Assembly (NCBI GenBank): GCA_026997055.1
Contig: JALWJU010000216.1
Coordinates: forward strand, 1 to 5,406
Direction of reading: 5' to 3'
DNA: 5,406 bases
Source of the DNA: Paracoccaceae bacterium
Lineage (GTDB): Bacteria; Pseudomonadota; Alphaproteobacteria; Rhodobacterales; Rhodobacteraceae
Shown here piece after piece: positions 1 to 4,952 of this stretch. The notes beneath the pieces were generated by a model, which saw only the letters and a program-made list of their open reading frames with translations, was not told the origin of the DNA and ran no database searches. Within the stretch, counting starts at the first letter, position 1, and every line of letters begins with the position of its first letter. A program made the position numbers and the translations under genes.

Positions 1-522
1 TTTCACCGCGATACGCGCGACACGCTGTTCGAGGCCGGGCGGCTGACCATCACGCTGATGTTCATCATCGCGAATGCGCTGATCCTCAAGCATGTGCTGA
101 CCGACGAGCAGATCCCCCAGAGCATCGCCAATGCGATGCTGAGCGCGGGGTTCGGCAAGATCATGTTCCTCGTGGTGGTCAACGTGATCCTGCTGATCGG
201 CGGGCAGTTCATGGAGCCTTCGGGGCTGATCGTGATCGTGGCGCCGCTGGTCTTTCCCATCGCCATCGAACTGGGGGTGGATCCGATCCACCTCGGCATC
301 ATCATGGTGGTGAACATGGAGATCGGCATGATCACCCCGCCGGTGGGGCTCAATCTGTTCGTGACCTCCGGCGTCGCGGGCATGCCGATGATGAAGGTGG
401 TGCGCGCGGCGCTTCCTTTCCTTGCGGTGCTGATGGTGTTCCTGATCATGATCACCTACATTCCCTTCCTCTCCACCTGGCTGCCGAACACGCTGATGGG
501 GCCGGAGATCATCACCAGGTGA
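1..522 (+). CDS. dctM: TRAP transporter large permease subunit (DctM family), C-terminal 173 residues
   Basis: This is the C-terminal part of the large membrane subunit of a tripartite ATP-independent periplasmic (TRAP) transporter. The subunit is the ion-driven channel that imports an organic acid or similar solute delivered by a periplasmic binding protein. The reading frame is open from base 1 and ends at TGA 520-522. Family hallmarks are the GGQFMEPS segment at visible residues 67-74 and the N-x-E-I-G-x-I-T-P-P-V-G-L-N signature at 105-118. Both lie among long hydrophobic helices, and a final helix (about 137-158) precedes a short polar tail. DctM proteins usually have about 425 residues, so about 250 are missing to the left, where the small subunit (DctQ) and binding protein (DctP) genes normally sit. 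The symbol names the family only; the substrate cannot be told from this part. Confidence 0.93.
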   Translation, partial: FHRDTRDTLFEAGRLTITLMFIIANALILKHVLTDEQIPQSIANAMLSAGFGKIMFLVVVNVILLIGGQFMEPSGLIVIVAPLVFPIAIELGVDPIHLGIIMVVNMEIGMITPPVGLNLFVTSGVAGMPMMKVVRAALPFLAVLMVFLIMITYIPFLSTWLPNTLMGPEIITR

Positions 523-577
523 TTTCGCCGGGCTGGCGCCTGGCGGCCGGGGCGCTCTTTACGGAAAAACCGCTTTT

Positions 578-600
578 GCGAGGGGCCGCTGCCCCCTCGC
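578..600 (+). terminator. Hairpin after dctM, possible transcription end
   Basis: GCGAGGGG (578-585) pairs perfectly with CCCCTCGC (593-600), giving an 8-bp stem with a 7-base loop 55 bases after the dctM stop. No T-run follows the stem (a TTTT precedes it at 574-577), so it is not a canonical intrinsic terminator. It may instead act as a 3' mRNA-stabilising structure or a Rho-associated end. A second, weaker element just upstream is CGG-AAAAA-CCG (562-572). Confidence 0.4.
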
Positions 601-617
601 GCTCCCCCGGGATATTT
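578..617 (+). repeat. GC hairpin plus CTCCCCCGGGATATTT, likely dispersed intergenic element
   Basis: The hairpin at 578-600 is followed directly by a C-rich run, CCCGGG, and GATATTT (up to about 617). From memory, a G/C hairpin followed by CTCCCCCGGGATATTT recurs between genes in many Rhodobacter, Paracoccus and related genomes. Only one copy is in this window, so the repeat status is recalled and inferred, not seen. Its place between two co-oriented, functionally unrelated genes fits a transcription-unit boundary. Confidence 0.35.
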
Positions 618-679
618 GCGGAAGCATGAGGGCTTTAACTTTTCCTTCACGGGGCGTAGGGCAGGATGCAGAAACCATC

Positions 680-685
680 GGAGGG
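680..685 (+). promoter_or_regulatory. Ribosome-binding site that fixes the nnrU start
   Basis: GGAGGG lies 6 bases before ATG 692. An in-frame ATG at 626 would add 22 residues but has no comparable Shine-Dalgarno sequence, sits next to the GATATTT intergenic element, and would put a polar, non-membrane stretch ahead of the first helix. The start at 692 gives the normal NnrU beginning, in which the first membrane helix starts almost at once. Confidence 0.75.
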
Positions 686-691
686 CGGCGC

Positions 692-1351
692 ATGGGCGGT
701 TGGGCGGAGTATATCGGGGCGTTTTTCGCATTCTTCGTCTCGCACCGGCTGCTGGCGCTGCCCCGGATCAAGGGACCGATCAGCGCGCTGCTGGGGGCGG
801 GGGGGTTTACCGCCGCCTATTCGGCCCTGTCGGCGCTGCTGCTGACCTGGATCATCGTCGCCGCCGGGCGCGCGCCCCATGTGGAGCTCTGGGTGCAGAG
901 GCCGTGGATGAACCATGCCGCCCTGGTGCTGATGGCCCTTGCCACGCTGATCTTCGCCCTGGCGCTGGGGCGGCCCAATCCGCTCTCCTTCGGCGGGCTG
1001 GGAGATGCGCGTTTCGACCCGGACCGTCCCGGGCTGATCGGCTGGATGCGCCACCCGCTGCTGGTGGTGCTGGGCCTGTGGTCGCTGGCCCATATTCTGC
1101 CCAACGGGGATCTTGCCCATGCGCTGATGTTCGCCCAGTTCCTGCTCTTTGCCATCATCGGCACCAGGATCATCGACCGGCGCCGGCAGCGGCTTCTGGG
1201 GATGAGAGAGTGGCAGCGTCTGGCAGCCACCCGCCGGCGTCTGGAGCCGAGCCTGAACGGGCTGGTGCGCCTGCTGGCGGCGGCGGTGCTCTATGCGGTG
1301 CTGCTGTGGCTGCATCAGCCGGTGATCGGGGTCGATCCGCTGGCGCTGTGA
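692..1351 (+). CDS. nnrU: NnrU family integral membrane protein
   Basis: A 219-residue inner-membrane protein of the NnrU family (named from the nitric-oxide/denitrification cluster of Rhodobacter sphaeroides; homologous to plant 15-cis-zeta-carotene isomerase Z-ISO, a heme b membrane enzyme). Five or six hydrophobic segments are visible, from about residue 5 to near the C terminus. Family features are FFVSHRLLAL with His18 in helix 1, the MRHP motif (His121-Pro122), and LAHILPNGDLAH (His134, His143), followed by the basic IIDRRRQRLLGMREW stretch and a final helix. His18, His121, His134 and His143 are the candidate heme ligands; which ones serve is not settled here. No nir, nor or nos gene and no FNR/NnrR-type TTG-N8-CAA box is visible beside it, so a denitrification role is not supported locally. 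The biochemical function of bacterial members is poorly known. The symbol reflects the family. Confidence 0.85.
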   Translation: MGGWAEYIGAFFAFFVSHRLLALPRIKGPISALLGAGGFTAAYSALSALLLTWIIVAAGRAPHVELWVQRPWMNHAALVLMALATLIFALALGRPNPLSFGGLGDARFDPDRPGLIGWMRHPLLVVLGLWSLAHILPNGDLAHALMFAQFLLFAIIGTRIIDRRRQRLLGMREWQRLAATRRRLEPSLNGLVRLLAAAVLYAVLLWLHQPVIGVDPLAL

Positions 1352-1462
1352 GCGCGGGCCGGGGCGCGCAGGGTGCTTCGGAGGTCGTGGCGGGCGACCC
1401 TGGCAGTATTGCTTCAGGCGCTTCGGAGTCGAAAAAATGTCTCCAGAAATCCTCCGGGCCTA

Positions 1463-1476
1463 TTGACAGGTTGACG
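1463..1476 (+). promoter_or_regulatory. Tandem TTGACA/TTGACG, possible -35 region of the ABC operon
   Basis: TTGACA (1463-1468) and TTGACG (1471-1476) lie 8 bases apart in the AT-richer part of the leader, about 275 bases before the binding-protein start. TTGACA is a perfect sigma-70-type -35 hexamer. No good -10 sits at 16-18 bases: TATTCA (1482-1487) is only 13 bases from the first copy, and CGAAAT (1494-1499) is 17 bases from the second but matches poorly. It could equally be a regulator half-site pair. Confidence 0.25.
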
Positions 1477-1566
1477 CATCCTATTCACCCTGCCGAAATG
1501 CGGTCGGGAGATTCCGCCGGAGGCGGGCGCAGACGGCCGGCAGTCCGGGTCTGGGAGGGACAGGGC

Positions 1567-1584
1567 CACAGGGGAGCACAGGGG
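1567..1584 (+). repeat. CACAGGGG direct repeat, 10-bp period
   Basis: CACAGGGG occurs at 1567-1574 and again at 1577-1584, exactly one helical turn apart. A related GACAGGGC (1559-1566) lies immediately upstream. The spacing would place all copies on one DNA face, as for a tandem activator site, but G-rich low complexity is an equally good explanation. Confidence 0.3.
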
Positions 1585-1730
1585 CACATGCACGGGACCA
1601 GAGCGGCGCCGTCCTTCGGGCCTGTCAGTATCCGGGTGCTGTCATTCGTCACCTGCCAGGCACGCAAATGGCCGCCCTGGGCTCCGGGCCGTGCGGCAAG
1701 GTCCGAAAGGGACAACCGAGAAGGACAACA

Positions 1731-1738
1731 AGGAGAGG
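1731..1738 (+). promoter_or_regulatory. Strong ribosome-binding site of the binding-protein gene
   Basis: AGGAGAGG lies 7 bases before ATG 1746 and closely matches the anti-Shine-Dalgarno. The frame stays open upstream to an ATG at 1668, but that start lacks such a site and would bury the signal peptide behind 26 extra residues. This site therefore settles the start and suggests high translation of the binding protein. Confidence 0.85.
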
Positions 1739-1745
1739 AAAAGAC

Positions 1746-3791
1746 ATGAGATCAATTTTTTATTCGGGCGTGGCGCTGATCGCGCTTGCCGGGGGAGCCG
1801 TGGCCGGCTGTCCGGCAATCACGGTCGCCGACATGCAGGGCGTGGCGCCCGGCGCCTACCCGCAGCAATACGAACTGAGCGAATTCGAGGCCGCGGCCGG
1901 CTGCACGATGGAGTTTTCCTCGCGCGCCGATGACGTGATCGCCAGGTACAATGCCATGATCCAGGGCAACCCGGAGCTGCCGCCGCTTTCGGAGCGCCTG
2001 CCCAAGGAGCCGCTGGTGGTGGTACCCTATGAGTCCATCGGCAGCTATGGCGGTACGCTCGACATCATCTCCAATGCCACCGAGGCCGGTACTTCGGACA
2101 TGATGTCGATCCGCCACGTCAATCTGGTGCGCTATTCGGACGACCTGGAGACCATCGTCCCCAATGTCGCCAAGGGCTGGAAGTGGAACGACGACTATAC
2201 CGAGCTGACCTTCTACCTGCGCGAGGGCCACAAGTGGTCGGACGGCGAGCCCTTCACCTCCGCCGACGTGAAGTTCTGGCATGACAACCTGATGCTGGAC
2301 GAAAACGTCATCGCCTCGACCAAGGATTACGTCCTGGTCGGCGGCGAGCGCATGACGGTGGAGACCCCGGACCCCTACACGGTGGTCTTCAAGCTCCCCG
2401 CGCCCAAGCCGGGCCTCTTGAGCCATTTCGCCAATCACTACGCGCAGGCCTTCCAGCCCAAGCATCTGCTGGGCAAGTACCATCCGGCGATCAACCCGGA
2501 TGCGGATGCCGAAGCGCAGAAGATCGGCTTCGAGACCGGCTACGACGTGATCAAGGCCTATTACGGCAATTCCGACTGGATGGATACGCCGACGCCGATG
2601 CTGGCCAACCCGGACAAGGTGGCGAACATGCCCTTTGCCGCCGCGCCGACGCTGGAGAGCCACATCGTGATCCGCGAGAGCACCGAAGGCCGGCATTTCG
2701 TGCCGAACCCCTATTACTTCAAGGTGGACACGGCCGGCAACCAGCTGCCCTATATCGACGAGCAGGACGAAACCTTCGTCACCGAGACCGAGGTGCGCGT
2801 GCTCAAGCTGATCAATGGCGAGGTCGATTACAAGACCCAGTCGCTGCAGCTCGACATGGCGCCGATCCTGCTGGAAAACCAGGAGAAGGGCGACTACACC
2901 ATCTGGCTGAAGCCGAAGATCTCCTTCCCCACCTTCTCCTTCAACGTCACCGACGAGGATCTCGAGAAGCGTGAATTGTTCAACAATCTCGCCTTCCGCG
3001 AGGCCATGTCGGTCGCCATCAACCGCGAGGAGATCAACGAGGTCGCCTATTTCGGCATGGGTCAGGTGCAGCAATATGTGGCCTTCTCGCCGACCCCGGG
3101 CTTCATCGGCGACGACCTGCTGCAATACAAGACCGAATACGACCCGGAAGGCGCGAAGGCGACTCTCGACGGGATCGGCTTCACCGACCGCGACGGCGAC
3201 GGCTGGCGCGACCTGCCCTCGGGCAAGCCTCTGGTGCTGAACATCCAGTTCGCCACCCAGGGCATGTCGGCCAAGGTGGCCGAACTGGTCGCCCAGCACT
3301 GGTCCGATGTGGGGGTGAAGACGACGGTGAAGGAAATCACCGCCGACGAGTACCGCTCCGCCCAGTCGGCCAATTCGCTGAGCGTCGGCGCCTGGGAGAA
3401 GAGCCAGCCGCTGGCGGTGATCCTGGGCAACAACGAGCTCTTCGTGCCGCCGTTCGAGAACTATTTCGCCCACCGGACGGGCATGCTCTGGGCCGAATAT
3501 GTGGAGAGCAACGGCGAGCGCGGCGTCGAGCCGCCGGCCTGGGTCAACGACTCGATCGCCGACATCGCCGCCTTCCAGTCGGCCACCCCCGGCTCCGAGG
3601 AGCAGGCCGAGATCGGCCGGCGCATGGTCGAGCGCATGACCCGGGAGCTGCTGTTCATCGGCACCGTGAAGGCCGTGTCGCCGGTCTTCCACCGCAATGC
3701 GCTGAAGAACGTGCCCGAGTTCAAGACCGCGTCCTACGATTACTACTGGGCCTACCCCTACCGGGGCGACCAGTGGTGGCTGGACGAATGA
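1746..3791 (+). CDS. ABC transporter substrate-binding protein, family 5 (Bac_5), large type
   Basis: A 681-residue exported binding protein of a PepT-type ABC importer. It captures a solute in the periplasm and hands it to the permease encoded downstream. The signal peptide spans residues 1 to about 20 (hydrophobic core, then AVA). V19-A20-G21-C22 also fits a loose lipobox, so secreted and lipid-anchored forms are both possible. Residues 23-100 form an N-terminal extension containing Cys53. The Bac_5 core begins near YGGTL (101-105), and its signature at about 145-178 includes W145, L158-R159-E160-G161, W164-S165-D166-G167 and F170-T171. An acidic DxDxDG loop (D481, D483, D485, D489) resembles loops common in this family. 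The C terminus is aromatic-rich. Typical DppA/OppA proteins have 500-540 residues; the larger type includes oligosaccharide binders such as AgpA, so the ligand may be a peptide, glycoside or other compound. Cys22 and Cys53 are the only cysteines. Confidence 0.92.
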   Translation: MRSIFYSGVALIALAGGAVAGCPAITVADMQGVAPGAYPQQYELSEFEAAAGCTMEFSSRADDVIARYNAMIQGNPELPPLSERLPKEPLVVVPYESIGSYGGTLDIISNATEAGTSDMMSIRHVNLVRYSDDLETIVPNVAKGWKWNDDYTELTFYLREGHKWSDGEPFTSADVKFWHDNLMLDENVIASTKDYVLVGGERMTVETPDPYTVVFKLPAPKPGLLSHFANHYAQAFQPKHLLGKYHPAINPDADAEAQKIGFETGYDVIKAYYGNSDWMDTPTPMLANPDKVANMPFAAAPTLESHIVIRESTEGRHFVPNPYYFKVDTAGNQLPYIDEQDETFVTETEVRVLKLINGEVDYKTQSLQLDMAPILLENQEKGDYTIWLKPKISFPTFSFNVTDEDLEKRELFNNLAFREAMSVAINREEINEVAYFGMGQVQQYVAFSPTPGFIGDDLLQYKTEYDPEGAKATLDGIGFTDRDGDGWRDLPSGKPLVLNIQFATQGMSAKVAELVAQHWSDVGVKTTVKEITADEYRSAQSANSLSVGAWEKSQPLAVILGNNELFVPPFENYFAHRTGMLWAEYVESNGERGVEPPAWVNDSIADIAAFQSATPGSEEQAEIGRRMVERMTRELLFIGTVKAVSPVFHRNALKNVPEFKTASYDYYWAYPYRGDQWWLDE

Positions 3792-3814
3792 GCCGGAACG
3801 GCTGATCAGACATT

Positions 3815-3842
3815 GCCGCGGGCGGGGCGCCCTGCCCGCGGC
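3815..3842 (+). other. Strong GC hairpin in the binding-protein/permease spacer
   Basis: GCCGCGGGC (3815-3823) and GCCCGCGGC (3834-3842) form a perfect 9-bp stem. The loop can extend it by a G-U pair and two G-C pairs around a GCGC tetraloop (3827-3830). It begins 24 bases after the binding-protein stop. There is no T-run, so full termination is unlikely. By analogy with other importer operons (for example the malE-malF spacer), it probably protects the upstream message from 3' decay and lowers permease expression. Confidence 0.65.
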
Positions 3843-3890
3843 TCCCGGAAAGCCGGTCCGGTGACAGGCCGTCGGACCGGAGCGCCGGGA
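3843..3890 (+). other. Second, two-tier hairpin in the same spacer
   Basis: CCGGTCCG (3853-3860) pairs perfectly with CGGACCGG (3873-3880), giving 8 bp and a 12-base loop. An outer helix, TCCCGG (3843-3848) with CCGGGA (3885-3890), encloses it across a small 4-by-4 internal loop. The structure abuts the hairpin at 3815-3842 without a gap, so the two could stack coaxially in the RNA. In a GC-rich spacer some pairing is expected by chance, but nested perfect helices of this size are more than I would expect. Confidence 0.5.
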
Positions 3891-3920
3891 CACCGAACAC
3901 AACGCCGGTCACGGGGCAAA

Positions 3921-3942
3921 CCCGGACATCCCGGGGGGGGAG
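3921..3942 (+). promoter_or_regulatory. Unusual G8 ribosome-binding region, partly in a hairpin
   Basis: The only Shine-Dalgarno-like sequence before ATG 3944 is a run of eight G (3933-3940) followed by AG. GGAG at 3939-3942 would leave a single base before the ATG, which is too close. G-tract bases near 3933-3937 give a normal 6-base gap but need a G-U pair with the anti-Shine-Dalgarno. CCCGG (3921-3925) can pair with CCGGG (3931-3935) across a 5-base loop and hide those same bases. Weak permease translation is the likely result. Confidence 0.5.
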
Positions 3943-3943
3943 C

Positions 3944-4948
3944 ATGCTTCAGTTCGCCAGATTCACCGCAACGCGCGCCGCCCTGGCGGTGCTGACGCTG
4001 CTGCTGGTTTCCTTCATCGTCTTTTCCCTGATGGAACTGGTGCCCGGCGACTGCGCCGAGCGCTACATCGCCTTCAAGAATACCCAGGGTGCGGTCATCA
4101 CCACCGCCGATATCGAGGCCGAGCGCGTCCGTCTGGGGCTGGACCGGCCCTATGTGGAGCGCTGGGTGAAATGGGTCTGGAACGCCTTCCAGGGCGATTT
4201 CGGAGACAGCTGCATCCTGCGTCTCAATATCAGCCAGCTTCTGGGCGACAAGTTCAAGATCAGCCTCGGGCTCAGCCTCGCGGCGCTGGTATTCGCCTAC
4301 ATGATCGCCATTCCCGTGGGAATCTACGCGGCGGTATCCAGGAACCGCGTGGTCAACAACCTGCTCAGGCTGGTCTCCTATCTGGGGCTGGCGCTGCCCA
4401 ATTTCCTGCTGGCGCTGATCATCATGCTGTTTTCCACGGTCTATTTCGGCGAAAGCCTGACCGGGCTGTTCTCCAAGGAGTTTCGCGACGCCGCCTGGTC
4501 CTGGGCGAAATTCGTCGATTTCCTGAAGCACGCCTGGCTGCCGATCTTCATCCTCGGCTGGTCGGCGACCGCCTTCGCGATCCAGACCGTGCGCGCGCTG
4601 ATGAGCGACGAGATCGGCAAGCTCTACGTCACCGCCGCCGAGGCACGCGGAGTGTCGGGCCGCCGCCTGCTGATGCGCTACCCGGCGCGTCACGCTCTTG
4701 CGCCGATCATCAATTCCCTGGGCTTCGACCTCAACCGCATCTTCAACGAACTGCCGGTGGTCGCCCTGATCCTGACCCTGACCGAAGCCGGCTCGCTGCT
4801 GATCGACGCGCTCGCCAAGTCCAATGACCAGCAACTGGCCGGCGCGATCATCTTCCTGCTCACCGGCTCCATCGTCACCATCAACTTCGTCACCGACATC
4901 CTGCTGGCCATCATGGACCCGCGGGTTCGCAAGTCGATCCTGAGGTAA
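3944..4948 (+). CDS. ABC transporter permease, DppB/OppB type
   Basis: A 334-residue inner-membrane subunit of the importer, forming half of the translocation channel. Helix 1 is about residues 10-30. A long periplasmic loop follows (31 to about 104), beginning with ELVPGD and including the family's LGLDRP segment (64-69) and GDFGDS. Further helices are near 106-130, 143-167, 197-215, 260-290 and 297-318. The ATPase-docking EAA loop lies at about 228-256, with E233, A234, G236 and P247 visible. The MDPRVR end is typical of DppB-type permeases. The start at 3944 gives the normal N terminus, a short basic and hydrophobic lead into helix 1. The only cysteines, Cys37 and Cys90, both fall in periplasmic loop 1. 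The stop is 4 bases before the next permease start, so the two are co-translated. The 152-bp structured spacer upstream separates it from the binding-protein gene. Confidence 0.92.
   Translation: MLQFARFTATRAALAVLTLLLVSFIVFSLMELVPGDCAERYIAFKNTQGAVITTADIEAERVRLGLDRPYVERWVKWVWNAFQGDFGDSCILRLNISQLLGDKFKISLGLSLAALVFAYMIAIPVGIYAAVSRNRVVNNLLRLVSYLGLALPNFLLALIIMLFSTVYFGESLTGLFSKEFRDAAWSWAKFVDFLKHAWLPIFILGWSATAFAIQTVRALMSDEIGKLYVTAAEARGVSGRRLLMRYPARHALAPIINSLGFDLNRIFNELPVVALILTLTEAGSLLIDALAKSNDQQLAGAIIFLLTGSIVTINFVTDILLAIMDPRVRKSILR
4942..4945 (+). promoter_or_regulatory. Ribosome-binding site of the second permease, inside the first permease's last codons
   Basis: GAGG lies 7 bases before ATG 4953 and within the last sense codons of the upstream gene, whose TAA is 4946-4948. 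A ribosome finishing the first permease would therefore stop on or beside the next start, which suggests translational coupling and near-equal amounts of the two permeases. Confidence 0.65.
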
Positions 4949-4952
4949 CGCC

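Larger units (their letters stand above)
1352..1745 (+). other. 394-bp non-coding leader upstream of the ABC operon
   Basis: I see no convincing gene here. It starts with weak structures just after the nnrU stop: GCGCG/CGCGC (1352-1356 with 1365-1369) and GGTCG/CGACC (1383-1387 with 1395-1399). A relatively AT-rich patch (about 1405-1490) contains an A6 run and the tandem TTGAC motif. It is followed by CCGCC-GGA-GGCGG (1514-1526), a 3-base-loop hairpin, and then a G-rich part with CACAGGGG repeats. GCTTCGGAG occurs twice (1375-1383 and 1420-1428). The length suggests that the ABC operon has its own promoter and a long, possibly regulated 5' untranslated region. No riboswitch family that I know is recognisable. 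Confidence 0.6.

Noticed and set aside
626..691. Earlier in-frame start for the NnrU protein
   Set aside because: It lacks a good ribosome-binding site and adds a polar, non-family stretch; ATG 692 has GGAGGG at proper spacing.
1352..1399. Intrinsic terminator after the nnrU gene
   Set aside because: Only 5-bp stems form and no T-run follows; this is too weak to call.
1668..1745. Earlier in-frame start for the binding protein
   Set aside because: It would place 26 polar, basic residues before the signal peptide; ATG 1746 has AGGAGAGG 7 bases upstream.
1588..1749. Possible 53-residue leader ORF starting at ATG 1588 and overlapping the binding-protein start as ATGA
   Set aside because: Its Arg/Gly/Pro-rich composition looks like GC-rich non-coding sequence, the upstream AGGGG is only 3 bases from the ATG, and no family resemblance is visible. 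The ATGA overlap is probably chance.
1752..3902. Long open frame (716 codons) on the - strand opposite the binding-protein gene
   Set aside because: It is antisense to a clear Bac_5 protein; its His/Asp/Val/Gly-rich, motif-free translation is typical of an antisense shadow in GC-rich DNA.
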